Shown piece after piece: positions 29,598-40,260 of a stretch of 64,000 nucleotides of DNA. The stretch is from the NCBI GenBank assembly GCA_026075535.2, contig AP026544.2, positions 5,518,001 to 5,582,000 of the forward strand, read 5' to 3'. The translations under genes and the position numbers were made by a program. Origin of the DNA: Tricholoma matsutake. Taxonomy: Eukaryota; Basidiomycota; Agaricomycetes; Agaricales; Tricholomataceae. The notes beneath the pieces were generated by a model. It did no database searches. It saw only the letters and a program-made list of their open reading frames with translations, and was not told the origin of the DNA. Every line of letters starts with the position of its first letter. Positions within the stretch are counted from its first letter, which is position 1.

Positions 29598-31817
29598 CGA
29601 GGCTCCTTGACTTGTTACAACCACCATAAACAGTGGTAAACACTCCTGCTCAATGTTGGTAGCAACATCGAGACTCTAATTTTTGTCCGATTTTCGATCG
29701 GATTTCGCCATCATGAATGCTCTCAGCGTCTCCAGGCCTGGCCTGATTTGCTAAGAGATCCGTCCATCCGATCTCTGGGGATGTCTCAGTCATTGTTTTC
29801 AACAGTGACTGCTATCTGTCTTGTTCCCCCTTGGCTTCAAGGATCCTGGCTAGGTGAGTGGTGTCTATGAAAGAGTAGTCTGGGTCCCTATGGGGGCTTA
29901 GAGTGGGTGTGGGATGCCTGCTTCAATGCTCACCCAAGTAGGAGCGCTCGTTTGGCTGGGGGAGGTCTGGCTCAGGGGGAGGGATGTTCTTACTGGACTG
30001 CTGGTCGTCTCTGGGGCTTCCAACCTCCATGCTACATGAGTCACTACTACTAGGGACAAGCTACACTGACTACCTGTTGGAATACACCATTGCTAAAAGG
30101 GGCTGGGTGACGGTGCCCCCTGATAGCTAGGTCGATGCTCTGGTGGCCACATTTCACCACCGACTCCTCACCTCCAGTGCTCACTCCTCTGGGGTGTTAT
30201 GACCCGGGTTCAATCTTCTCCCACCAGGCAACAGGATGTGCGGCCTGTTTGCCCCCTCGGAGCGTTTGGAGGCTGTATCAGGTGGACCTGGATTGGAGAT
30301 AAGGGACCAACCGTTATCGATGGCATGCTACGTATCTTGATCTCTTCCATCATCTACTTGTGCTAACTCACTCTCTATGCCCAAACGGCGAACCAGAGAC
30401 CGTCCACCACACCAGGGGCTTCACGCCCCCCCCCCTGATTACGGGCGACATCTTTGATGATGACATCCAAGACTATGACACCTGGTACAAACAAGACGAT
30501 CTGGAGGTAGCAGCTGCCCTAAAGGCAGTTAGACATCTATGGGCCAGAGAAGACCTCTCCGACCCTGATGATGATGAGGATTCTCTTGCTGTGCAGGAGG
30601 CCCTCAATGATGCCAAGAGCAGCCCCAAGCTTGCTTCGAGGCAAACGATCGACTGTGTACTGTGGGTGCAAGACGTCCACGTCACACATAAACAACTGAC
30701 TCACAGCTTTGAGCGCAAGGATGTGTATAAACAGGAGCTCGGCATTGCTGAGCTCCTTTATCTGGAGGCATCCCCTGCCCCATCACCGCCTTTGCCCTCC
30801 ATCCCCGAGTTGGTGGAGGATGAAGTGCCGTTATCTGTGAATGAGAGGTTGGAAATCACAGCCACCTCTCATGCCATGCTACATCAACTGGACGTGATGA
30901 CCATGTTTGTTGGTACCGTCCATGTGTCCGCTGTTCCCCCTGCAGAGAGGAACGCATGGCACCAAATGGCCTGGGATTTATTCACAGCCACCTGGTGATT
31001 GTCCGAGACAATGTCGGCAGAACTAGCAGCCACTGCAACACCTCTTGATCTCACGTCACTGGCAGCTTTCCAAGCTTCCTATGTGGCGATGCTAGCTGCT
31101 CAATCAGAGCCTCAATCTGGGGAACCCTCGTCCCCAGCATGGCGCCATCATCCTCAAGGTCCTCGTGGACAGCAGCGCCACAACTAGAACAGGGGCCTAC
31201 GCCTCTGTACTCATGCCCACCAAATGACTGGTGGCTGCTGTCAGGATGGTGGCATTTTGTCGCTACCCTATACCTTCCCCCCGCTGCGGGGGGACAATGT
31301 CATCGAGTGCATGCATCTTCTAGCATTTGCTTGAGGGGGGCCTTGGCCCCCTGCTTACGGTGGTTCCAGTGAATAACCAGGTGAACAACCAGCTGCCACA
31401 TTTCTGTTACTTGTGCATGACATGGTAATGGTCCACCTCATTCGTCTGGGGTGGTCAACCCTCGTTGGCTGGAAATATGCAGATGGTTATTCCTCCCGCA
31501 AGGGGGGATTTATGGTGAATTAACACTGCTGCGCCTGGTCTGACTTCGGTCAGACATGTGGCTGGGGGACCATTTTGCTCCAGTGGACAATCTAAGGGCT
31601 AGCCTCGGGAGGGGGGGCTCCCCCTCCGGATTATTGCCTTTCCTGGATGAGAGGCCAATGTTTGTGGCAATGCCCGCCTAAAGTGGCTAAAACGGGGACC
31701 TGGGTGGGAGATGGGTGAGGGGAACATGTAGATAGAGTAGTACCTGAGTTTGTACCCTGCTCCGCAGACTGCGTTCGAGCCCCGCATTATAAATTCTGAT
31801 CCAAAAAAAAAAAAATA
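29598..31817 (+). mobile_element. NR6: long NR retroposon in the Helitron
   Basis: Head CGAGGCTCCTTGACTTG at 29598; poly(A) 31803-31815. The perfect duplication ATAATACCCAGAAGT (29583-29597 and 31818-31832) lies in the Rep region of the Helitron. No palindromic module. The tail motif is TTCTGATCC, the same variant as in NR2 and NR10. Confidence 0.9.
30378..31187 (+). pseudogene. orfX with C-run frameshift (NR6)
   Basis: The start MPKRRTRDRPPHQGLH runs into a ten-C run (about 30426-30435), one C longer than in NR2, which shifts the frame into a TGA. The rest of orfX is open in the other frame to TGA 30996-30998, where NR7 has CGA, and then to 31187. Homopolymer length and one transition therefore account for the loss. 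Confidence 0.7.
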
Positions 31818-32279
31818 ATAATACCCAGAAGTTTTTCCAAACAGTCCACGATGTTTTGATCCTACACCCAGCACATTTTTTATGAATGCACAACACATAA
31901 AGTCAAAAAATCAAGCTGCTGCAGCAGGATTATTAGCCACTAGTCTAGATGCCTCATCAGGTAATCGTATCTCAGGTTTAAATTCATCTTTTGTATCAGC
32001 AAAGTACAGACAAATGGGATGTTTGCTATCAGCAGGAGATAAAGTAATAAACCAAGAAGGTGCTCCAAGATGTGATATCAAGGACCATATTTCATTATGC
32101 ATATGTTTTTTGCCTGCAAGGGAACCCTTAACACAACCTCCAACAATATCAAGATCTTTCATAAGTCTGTAGCAATGTTTTTCTGCCTCTGTCTCTGGTT
32201 TTACTTGAATACCTTGACCTAGACGCTGACTGATATCAGATAAAACACTTAAATCAATACCAAGCAATCTATCTGTGAT
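31818..32279 (-). pseudogene. Helitron_like_N segment
   Basis: The frame encodes SQRLGQGIQVKPETEAEK, then DIVGGCVKGSLAGKKHM, IWSLISHLGAPSWFITLSPA and ADSKHPICLYFAD. This is the region preceding the HUH motif in basidiomycete RepHel proteins. A stop after NNPAAAA (about 31910) and then CCAFIKNVLGVG link it to the Rep piece at 29593. Confidence 0.75.
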
Positions 32280-32332
32280 CAATTCGCTCCTTGACTTGTT
32301 ACAACCACCATAAACAGTGGTAAACACTCCTG

Positions 32333-32356
32333 CTCGATGTTGGTAGCAACGTCGAG
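32333..32356 (+). other. leader stem-loop of the NR family (NR7 example)
   Basis: CTCGATGTTG-GTAG-CAACGTCGAG. Across NR copies the stem changes on both sides: GATGTTG with CAACATC (29-strand type NR6), GACGTTG with CAACGTC (NR15), and GTTGC..GCAAC in NR9 to NR11. Base pairing is kept, which indicates a structured RNA leader. Confidence 0.7.
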
Positions 32357-33107
32357 ACTCCAACTTTCATCTGATTTTCGATCGGATTTTGCCATCACGA
32401 ACGCTCTCGGCGTCTCCAGGCCTGGCCTTATTTGCTAAGAGATCCGTCCATCCGATCTCCGGGGATGCCCCGGTCATTGTTTTTGACAATGGCTGCTATT
32501 TGTCTCATTCCCCTGTGCTTTGAGGATCCTGGCTAGGTGAGTGGTGTCTATGAAAGAGTAGTCTAGGTCCCTATGGTGGCTTAGAGTGGGTGTGGGATGC
32601 CTGCTTCAATGCTCGCCCAAGTCAACACACTCGTTTAGTTGGGGGAGGTCTGGCTTAGGGGAAAGGACACCTACACTGGATTGCTGGTTGTCTGGGAGGC
32701 TTCCAGCCTCCATGCTCTGTGAGTTTCTACTACTAGAGACATGCTACACTGACTACCCATTGGAATACACCATCGTTAAAAGGGGCCGGGCGATGGTGCC
32801 CCCTGGCGGCTAGGTTTAAGTGCCCACCAAAGTGTGATAGCACACTTTGGGCAGCGCTTATAAATACTTTGGTGGCCACTTTTCACCACCAACTCTCCAC
32901 CTCCGGCACTCACACCCTTGAGGTGTTTGGAACTGGGTTCAATCATCCCTCCCAATCGGCAGCAGGATTTGCAGCCTGCTTGCCCTCTTGGAGCATCTGG
33001 AGGCTGTGTTGGGTGGACCCGGAACTGAGATAAGGGACCAACTGCTATCTACTCCACACTACGTATCTTGACTTCTACCGTCATCTACTTTTGCTAAATC
33101 ATCCTCA

Positions 33108-33917
33108 ATGCCCTCTACAAACCGTAGAGCACGACCTCGACACCGGGCGGCGCACAGCGACCCCCTCTTATACACAAATGCTGATGTCGCAGACTTCGAT
33201 GACAACTACCTCCCAGAGTTTGGACACGTCTCTCTGAGCGGATGGGACTCTGATGTGGCCAACCAGTTCCACAATCTATGGGCAGAGGACAATTCCTCTG
33301 ACCTGTCAAACGATGATGGCGACTCTGCTACCAGTGGAGATGTCGAATTCATTCCAGGTCTCACCAAGCTAGCCTCGCAGGGGACTATAAACCGCTTCTT
33401 GGCGTCACAGCAAGTGGCCACTGAGATGCATGATCTGGCTCTCAAGCTTGGGCTCGAGCCCAACAACAATCAGGAGCTCGGCAATGCTGAGCTCTTCTAT
33501 CCAGAGGGGCAGCAGGAGCAATCCGTGCCACCCCTCCCCACATCACTGGGTTCATCCGCCATCCCAGAGTTGGTAGAGGATGAGCCTCCGTTGTCGAGAG
33601 ATGAGAGGATGGAAATAACAACCACCTCTCATGGGTTTCTACATGTACTGGAGGCTATCATGATCTTCATTGGTACCGTCCGAGTATCTGCCGTTCCTCT
33701 TGCAGAGAGGAACATATGGCGTCAGATGGCCTGGGAGTTATTCACGGCCACTTGGCGATTGTCTGAGATGATGTCGGCAGAACTAGCAGCTGCTGCATCA
33801 CCTCTCGATCTTACGTCTCCGGCAGCCTTTTGGGCTTCCTATGCAATGATGCTAGCTGCTCAATCAGAGCCTCAGTCTGGGGAACCCTCATCCCCAGTAC
33901 GACGCCGTCGTCCTTGA
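33108..33917 (+). CDS. orfX, intact MPSTN form, 269 residues (NR7)
   Basis: This is the only uninterrupted orfX in the window. From N to C it has a basic start (MPSTNRRARPRHRA), an acidic stretch rich in Asp/Ser (about residues 25-85), a linker with QELGNAELFYPEGQQEQS (about 124-141) and ELVEDEPPLSRDERMEI (about 157). It then has a helical block with SHGFLHVLEAI, FIGTVRVSAVPLAERN and WRQMAWELFTATWRLSEMM, and ends with LAAAASPLDLTSPAAF and a short Ser/Pro/Arg tail. It has no signal peptide, membrane segment or catalytic motif. I know no matching family. The F-x-x-T-V-R...A-E-R-x-x-W-x-x-M-A-x-x-L pattern resembles a block in the LINE ORF1, so a gag-like, RNA- or protein-binding role is a reasonable guess. 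Confidence 0.6.
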   Translation: MPSTNRRARPRHRAAHSDPLLYTNADVADFDDNYLPEFGHVSLSGWDSDVANQFHNLWAEDNSSDLSNDDGDSATSGDVEFIPGLTKLASQGTINRFLASQQVATEMHDLALKLGLEPNNNQELGNAELFYPEGQQEQSVPPLPTSLGSSAIPELVEDEPPLSRDERMEITTTSHGFLHVLEAIMIFIGTVRVSAVPLAERNIWRQMAWELFTATWRLSEMMSAELAAAASPLDLTSPAAFWASYAMMLAAQSEPQSGEPSSPVRRRRP

Positions 33918-34582
33918 GGCCCTCGGAGACAACCGCACCGCAAGCAATAGGGGGGAACACCCCTCCACAACCACACCCACCAAATGATTGGTGGCTGATA
34001 TTGGGATAGTGACATTTCGTCGCTACCCTCCACCTTCCCCCCGCTGCAGGGGGGACATTGTCATCGAGTGCATGCACATGTCAGCATTTGCTTGAGGGGG
34101 GCCTTTGCCCCCTGCCTATGGTAGTTCCAGTGAATAACCAGGTGAACAACCAGCTACCACATTTCTGTCACTCATGCGCAGGCACAGTGATGGTCCACCT
34201 CATTCATCTGGGGTGGTCAATCCTCATTGGCTGGAAATACGCAGATGGTTATTCCTCCCGCAAGGGGGGATTTACGGTGAATTGACACCACTGTGCCTGA
34301 TTCAACTATGGTCAGATATGTGGCTGGGGGACCATTTTGCTCCAGTGGATGATCTAATGGCTAGCTTCTGGAGGGGGGGCTCCCCTTCTAGATTATTGCC
34401 TTTCCTGTCTGAGAGGACAACATCAGTGGCACTGCCCACCTAAAGTGGCTAAAATGGGGACCTGGGTTGGGAAGCAGGCAAGGGGAACGCGTAGTTAGAG
34501 TAGTACCTTTGTTTGTTCCCTGCTCCACGGACTGCGATAGGGCGCCGCATTATAAATCGTTGACCCAAAAAAAAAAAAAAAA

Positions 34583-34919
34583 TCTATCTGTGATTTCTTT
34601 GAAATATGGCTTCTCAGCAGTCAGATAACTGCCTATCGAAGAATCCCCAATCCGCTCGTGATTTAATGCTATCAAGGCAAATGCAGGGTCCATTTGAAAA
34701 TGCTTGTCATGATACATAAGTAAATGCTTCTTGTGTGCAAGGCTGGATAATTTGCCAATATGATCACTACTTCCTATACCGCCTATTCCATATGGAAACA
34801 GCCAAGGCATCATTGATGGAAACAACTGTGGATTATTGTAAATGGACTCTGGTTGAGAGGCATGATTGACAAACATGATTTTACCATTGCTCATTAAGTG
34901 TTCCATAGCTCTGGCCTTA
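34583..34919 (-). pseudogene. Helitron_like_N upstream segment
   Basis: The frame encodes NPQLFPSMMPWLFPYGIGGI, then LAHKKHLLMYHDKHFQMDP and ALIALNHERI, classic text of basidiomycete Helitron N-terminal domains. Upstream it joins the 40261 piece exactly at KVRA/MEHL across the LT5 duplication. Confidence 0.8.
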
Positions 34920-35012
34920 GAAGGGGCAAGTGGCATAGCGGTTACATCGCTGCCTGCTCCTGGCAGCATGTGCGCTGCCAAAAGGTTGGGGGTTCAATTC
35001 CTTCTCATGCAA
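34920..35012 (+). promoter_or_regulatory. tRNA-like head with pol III A and B boxes
   Basis: TGGCATAGCGG (34931-34941) matches the A-box consensus TRGYNNARNGG. GGTTCAATTCC (34991-35001) matches the B box. The spacing is as in a tRNA gene. Between them GCTGCC-TGCTCCT-GGCAGC forms a 6-bp stem with a 7-nt loop, like an anticodon arm, though the loop lacks T at position 33. The ends do not pair as a proper acceptor stem, so this is a tRNA-derived SINE head and not a working tRNA. Confidence 0.7.
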
Positions 35013-36039
35013 CTACCTATGATACAAGGTTGTGACCACCACCGATTGTCAGACGTGGGAGGATCCGATGACATCGTGTGACTGCACTGACTAACCCATG
35101 TGAAAGGTAATCACTAATGGTCCGGCCTTGGTAAAGCCAGTTTGCAGCTGGGATACTGGTGCCCCTGTGATCGGATCAATGAAGGGTAACAATAGAGTCC
35201 GTGGGTGAGATCCACGTAAAAAAGCCGCTAGAAGTGCCTGGAGATCTGTAACCCCAAGTAGCCATATGTGGTGATGCCCCTTAGGGACTGAAAGGATAGG
35301 GGACGATAAGACCGGGAATCAGGGTGATAACAATCCGACAATCCAAAATGGGATTGACAGGATACCTGGCTCCCACAAGCATGACAAACATGTGGTGGGA
35401 CATTAGTCATGGGTAGTAACTCATATGGCAGATCTTGGATTGCTATGGGTGAAACAACTCCGGCTCCCCTCGGGGATGCACAAGCCGGTTGGCTCATGGC
35501 AAGACAGTGATCTGGGACATGTGGGGATCTGCACTAGTAGCATCAGCGAACCACATGCCTGGGAATGGAAAAAGCAGGAATGGGTAGTCCCCCTCCCTGG
35601 GCTCGAGAGAACTAAATCCACTGTCGGTCCACTCCCAAATAATAAGCGGGGGTGTGGGCTTAAGTTGATTTCGTAGTGTTGGGGCCATCTAGGGTGATAT
35701 CTCAGTTGTATCAAGTGCAAGACAGTTGACTTCGACCCAATATGGGAGATCAGGCTATCCTTAGAATACACTGTTGTAAAAAGGGGCTGGGTAACAGTGC
35801 CCCCTGGGGGCCTGATCATGTAAGACATTGACAAGCTTGGTGCCCTCCAGGAATTAGCGAGAGAATCTGCTAAGCAATGATGTCAAGCTGCACCAAATGG
35901 GGAGGGCCTACGGGCCTGTAGTGAGGCTGACCTCCACCACTGATAGTTAATAGGGGCAAGTAGTCAGGGCAATGCTCCTCGACGAAAACTCCCAAAGTCC
36001 CCAATAGGGCGTCCCGCAAGGGGCACCCTAAACTTCACC
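35013..36039 (+). other. SINE-like body of LT5, no gene seen
   Basis: I find no convincing reading frame. The only familiar block is TTGTAAAAAGGGGCTGGG followed by a GTGCCCCCTGG stem partner (about 35773-35807), present in the leader of every NR copy. This suggests an evolutionary link between LT5 and the NR family. Confidence 0.6.
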
Positions 36040-37461
36040 ATGCAGAAGTGCCTTCTCTACCATTCTTGCGTCATGCCAATCATGATGTATGGACTGAGAC
36101 TCTGGCACTTCAAGGGCGCACGCATCAAGGGTGTCATTAAAATGTTGGCCCAGGTGCAGTCCATCGCTGCATGCTGGATCCTCAGTGCATTCCGTACCAC
36201 CCCTATTGGTGGACTGGAAAGTATTGTGGGACTATTGCCCATGCAACTATTACTGCGCAGATTGGTCGACAGAGGGGTGTTCAGAACCCCCCTGCTGGCC
36301 CCATCTCACCCCCTAAGAGCAATCTTAGGAGCGAAACACGTTGGCATGACCCACCCTCATGATCTAGGTCTGTCGGGAGGCGATGTGCTCAACACACTCA
36401 CACTACAGGGCCCATCTGTCACTTCTGTGACAGCTTTGGCCCTTGTACCTGACAATGAATGTGACCCCTTTGGGGAAGAAAACACGCCTGGAAACAGAGT
36501 GAAGGATCTATTCCCCACTTGTTTCTCCTCTCATCGCCTTGCCTCCAAGGAGGACGAGGCGAGGAAATCATACAGAAGTGACCTCGATAAAGCCTGGGCA
36601 GCTGCACAGGTGGAGGAAAACACTCTAGTCGTTGCAGTGGACGCATCAGTGCCCACTGATGACAAATATCAAGCGGTCACCTGTGCCCTAGTCTTCGGAC
36701 AGGGGGAACAGATGGATCACATTGTCTCAGCTTCTGGAAGGAGAACCCCCCTGGAAGTCGAACTTTTTGCTCTCCAACTGGGTGTCTCGGCTGCATGCAG
36801 CAAGGGCTGCCAAAAGTTGGTGATATTCTTGGATTCCACAGTGGGCATCGAGTCCCTCATGGATCCAACACCACGTTCTGGGCAAATCTTTGCTCTGGAT
36901 GCTTGTCGCTCACTCCGTCCCTGGCTAGCCAGTGATGAGGAGAGAAACATTACATTCTGGCATGTCCCTTCGAAGTTGGAATGGAACGTACACAAGAAGG
37001 CTCATGATGTAGCTACATCTACCAAGACCTCCATAAACCAGGTCGAAAAGGCCATTTGTAAGGATTGGCACACACAGTTCTCAGAACCGTCATATCATGG
37101 ATGGCATTTCTTCCAACTCAAGGGAGTGGGAGGAAAACCAGCTCTACCCTCAACCCACAAGGGTGGGCCTTGGCTGAAAGTCATGGGAAACAGCACAACT
37201 GGTACTTCCCGTGCAACTCACATGATTACTGGCCATGCTCCCATAGGGGAGTATCGTCATCGTTTCTCCCTAGACGGGGAGTACCAATGTTGGTGCCTCA
37301 GTCCCGAGATCCAAACTCGGGATGACTTATTGTGCGTCTGCCCATTGGTGGATCACAAAGAAACTCATTCTACCCCAGACACTGTCCAGGGCTTCCATAA
37401 ATTCTTGGACAACAACCCTGCTCTAGGGTCGTTCACCCCACTAGCATGGGATCCAGGATAG
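36040..37461 (+). CDS. LINE ORF2 C-terminal part with open RNase H frame (LT5)
   Basis: 473 open codons from ATGCAGAAG, which is internal to ORF2 (end of the RT thumb region). The RNase H shows VVAVDASV, VELFALQLGV, IFLDSTVGIESL and HVPSKLEWNVHKKAHDVA, i.e. the acidic residues and a late His/Asp segment, then the CWC...CVCP tail (the His of LT7 is Asp here: DDLL). It has YGLRLWHF where LT4 and LT7 have a TGA. Nothing upstream supplies endonuclease or RT, so the element is non-autonomous. Whether the frame is translated is unknown. Confidence 0.75.
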   Translation: MQKCLLYHSCVMPIMMYGLRLWHFKGARIKGVIKMLAQVQSIAACWILSAFRTTPIGGLESIVGLLPMQLLLRRLVDRGVFRTPLLAPSHPLRAILGAKHVGMTHPHDLGLSGGDVLNTLTLQGPSVTSVTALALVPDNECDPFGEENTPGNRVKDLFPTCFSSHRLASKEDEARKSYRSDLDKAWAAAQVEENTLVVAVDASVPTDDKYQAVTCALVFGQGEQMDHIVSASGRRTPLEVELFALQLGVSAACSKGCQKLVIFLDSTVGIESLMDPTPRSGQIFALDACRSLRPWLASDEERNITFWHVPSKLEWNVHKKAHDVATSTKTSINQVEKAICKDWHTQFSEPSYHGWHFFQLKGVGGKPALPSTHKGGPWLKVMGNSTTGTSRATHMITGHAPIGEYRHRFSLDGEYQCWCLSPEIQTRDDLLCVCPLVDHKETHSTPDTVQGFHKFLDNNPALGSFTPLAWDPG

Positions 37462-37560
37462 GTTGTGCGCGTAGGGTGTATGATCCCCGTCTGGTCCTGG
37501 CTAGTGTGATCGGTATGTCGGGGTGGCTGTAGAGCACCAGATGATTCTGTTAACCCTCAT

Positions 37561-39811
37561 TTTTTTTTTTTTGGGTCATCATTTATAATGTGGGGCTCGA
37601 TCGCAGTCTGCGGGTCAAGATACAAGCAAAGGTACTACTATGACTATGCATTCCCTCCACCCACATCCCACACCATGTCCCTCGCAGAAGCCACTGTAGG
37701 CGGGCAGTGCCACTTACGTTGTCCTCTCAGAAAGGAAAGGCAATATTCTGGACGGGGGGGGGCCCCCATCCAGATGCTAGCCATGAGATTGCCTGCTGTT
37801 GCTAGCCTGGTCCCCCCATCCCTACCCAACCAAAGTCGGATCGACGAGCAGTGTCAATTCACTGTAAATCCTTCCTTGCAGGAAGAATAACCATATTCAC
37901 TTTGCCAGCAAGCGAGGATTGACCACCCCAGGTGAGTGAGATGGACCATCACCGTGCTTCCGCACGAGTAACAGTGATGAGGCAGCTGGTTGTTCACCTG
38001 GTTATTCACCAGAACTGCCGTAGGTAGGGGGCCAGGGCCCCCTTTGAGCAAATGCTGCATAGTGCACGCACTCAATGACAATGTCCCCCCCACAGTGGGG
38101 AGAAGGTGAAGGGAGGTGGCACATTGCCGCCCCCCTGATAGCGGCCACCAATGATTTGGTGGATGTAGCTGTGAAGGGTGATCCCCTTTTTAATTCCAGC
38201 AAGGTCGTCGACGAGGGCCTTGAGGACAACGGCGCTGTGCAGGGGACGAGGGTTCCCCACTTGGAGGCTCTGTCGCTGTTGGAGCAGACTGAGCCGCCTT
38301 CATTGCCTCATAGGAAGCCTGGAAGGCTGCCGGAGATGTAAGATCTAGAGGAGCTGACGCCGCCCGAAGCGACTCCATCATGCTCCCTGAAAATCGCCAG
38401 GTGGTGGTGAACAGCTCCCATGCCATCTGATGCCAAGAGTTCCTCTCATTGAGAGGAACCGCAGACACTCGGATGGTACCCACAAAAGAGGTCATTGCAT
38501 CCAGTAAATGCAACATGGCATGAGAGGTGGCTTCGATCTCTAGCCTCTCATCCCTTGATAATGGCACTTCGTCCTCCACCAACTCGGGGATGGGGGGCCA
38601 AGGCTGTGACGGGGCAGGGGATGCCTCCTGTGAGTACACATCCTCCCGTGGGAGGCTGTGGGTCCATTGCTTGTGCGCGACGTCGACACCTTGTGCCCAT
38701 CGTACACGATTGATTGTTTGCCTCGAGGAGAGCCTAGGCCCCCCCTCGGTGTAAATGAGAGCCTCCTGCATAGCACGAGAGTTGTCATCATCATCAGGGT
38801 CAGAGAGGTTTTCTCCAGCCCATAGATCTCTAACTGCCTTTAATGCAGCTGCTACCTCCGGATCGTCTCATTCATACCGGGTGTCGTAGTCTTGGACGTC
38901 ATCATCATAGATGTTGCCCATAATCAGGTTGGGGGTGTGAAGCCCCCGGTGAGGTGGTTGGTCTCTGATTGGCCATTTGGGCATTTGAGAGTGAGTTAGT
39001 ACAGGTAGATGATGGTAGAAGTCAAAGTACGCAGCATGGGATTGATAACAGCTGGCCCCTTATCTCAATTCCGGGTCCACCCGATACAGCCTCCAGACGC
39101 TCCGAGGGGGCAAGCAAGCTGCATACCCTGCTGCCTGGTGGGAGAGGATTGAACCCGGGTCATGACACCCTAGGAGAGTGAGCACCGGAGGTAGAGAAAC
39201 AGTGGTGAAAAGCAGCCACCAAAGTATTTATAAGCGCTGCCCAAAGTGTGCTATCACACTTTGGCGGGTGCTTAAACCTAGCCGCCAGGGGGCACCATCG
39301 CCCGGCCCCTTTTAACAATGGTGTATTCCAATGGGTAGTCAGTGTAGCAGGTCTCTAGTAGTAGAAACTCACAGAGCATGGAGGTTGGAGGCCCCCAGGA
39401 CAACCAACAGTCCAGTAAGAACATCCCTCTCCCCTAAGCCAGACCTCCCCCAACTAAACGAGTGCTTCTACTTGGGCAAGCATTGAAGCAGGCATTCCAC
39501 ACCCACTCTAAGCCCCTATAGGGACCTAGACTACTCTTTTATAGACACCACTCACCTAGCCAGGATCCTCGAAGCCAAGGGGAATAAGACAGATAGCAGT
39601 CACTGTTGAAAACAATGACCGAGACATCCCCGGAGATTGGATGGATGGATCTCTTAGCAAATCAGGCCAGGCCTGAAGACGCCGAGAGCATTCGTGATGG
39701 TGAAATCCGATCGAAAATCAGACGAAAATTGAAGTCTCGACATTGCTACCAACATTGAGCAGGAGTGTTTACCACTGTTTATGGTGGTTGTAACCCGTCA
39801 AGGAGCATCCC
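37561..39811 (-). mobile_element. NR8: long NR retroposon in LT5, minus strand
   Basis: The poly(A) reads as T at 37561-37572 and the head lies at about 39786-39806 (with AACGGG in place of AACAAG). The duplication GTTAACCCTCAT (37549-37560 and 39812-39823) lies in the LINE 3' UTR of LT5. The palindromic module is at 39229-39278, with core 39241-39264. Confidence 0.9.
38190..38984 (-). pseudogene. orfX, long MPKW form with one stop (NR8)
   Basis: 265 codons with one TGA at 38868-38870 (GAA TGA GAC, also seen in NR5 and NR10). Otherwise complete: MPKWPIRDQPPHRGLH, acidic region, helical block with ERNSWHQMAWELFTTTW, and the RRCPQGPRRRP end. It retains CGA at the place where NR4 and NR5 have TGA (RVRWAQG). 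It lacks the QELGIAELLYP linker found in NR5, as NR4 also does. Confidence 0.75.
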
Positions 39812-40260
39812 GTTAACCCTCATAAAGGGGGCCTGCCCATGTTCAGGAGCGACTGTCAGGGCGGGGGGACACAAAACCAGGTACCGGTTTGGGGAGGCAC
39901 CTGAGTGCTTTCAGATCCGCTGTCGGTTGTGCGTTACGGCTTAAATGCTGGCTACGCCCTCCTTTCCGAGCTGAGAGGCTCACGTTGGGGCAGCAGTTTC
40001 CCCTAAATCTTGCACACATACCTGTAGGGATTCGGGGAACATGACATCGTCAAGTCCAAGTTGTCGGTACGCCACCACTGGCAAGTCTGTTTACTCGATA
40101 AAGGGGCCCCCTTAGTGGTCATCGCAGCTATCCAGGTGGTTGGTGTGAAGATCAGCAGGAGGAGGACTTGGGCTGGGCATAGTGTACTTCATTTGTATGT
40201 CTCTACCATGGACTGCGATCGGGCACCGTGTTATAAAACTTTGACCCACAAAAAAAAAAA

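Larger units (their letters stand above)
32280..34582 (+). mobile_element. NR7: intact long NR retroposon (2.3 kb)
   Basis: This is a single uninterrupted copy. It has the head at 32285 (CGCTCCTTGACTTGTTAC), leader hairpin, palindromic module (about 32813-32865), orfX, 3' UTR and a poly(A) at 34567-34582. The perfect duplication AATCTATCTGTGAT (32266-32279 and 34581-34594) flanks it. It is the best reference copy of the family in the window. Confidence 0.95.
34920..40260 (+). mobile_element. LT5: tRNA-headed SINE/LINE chimera, interrupted by NR8
   Basis: It is flanked by ATAGCTCTG[G/A]CCTTA (34905-34919 and 40262-40276). Instead of the usual head it begins with a tRNA-like stretch (34920-35012), then about 1.0 kb of sequence not seen elsewhere in the window except for one NR-like hairpin block at 35763-35811. 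From about 36040 it carries the LINE ORF2 C-terminus, 3' UTR and shared tail with poly(A) 40248-40260. The single TSD pair shows the whole chimera inserted as one unit. Net length is about 3.1 kb. Confidence 0.85.

Noticed and set aside
32420..32440. GCTAAGAGA in the NR leader as the core of an HDV-like ribozyme at the element 5' end
   Set aside because: No partner for a P1 helix with the head (no AAGGAG-like sequence nearby) and no P1.1 pattern; the resemblance is limited to a few bases.
34920..35012. A functional tRNA gene
   Set aside because: A and B boxes are good but acceptor ends do not pair and the anticodon-like loop lacks T33; it is better read as a SINE head inside LT5.
35013..36039. 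A protein-coding gene in the LT5 body
   Set aside because: Open frames there are short, in conflicting strands, and not shared with another copy.
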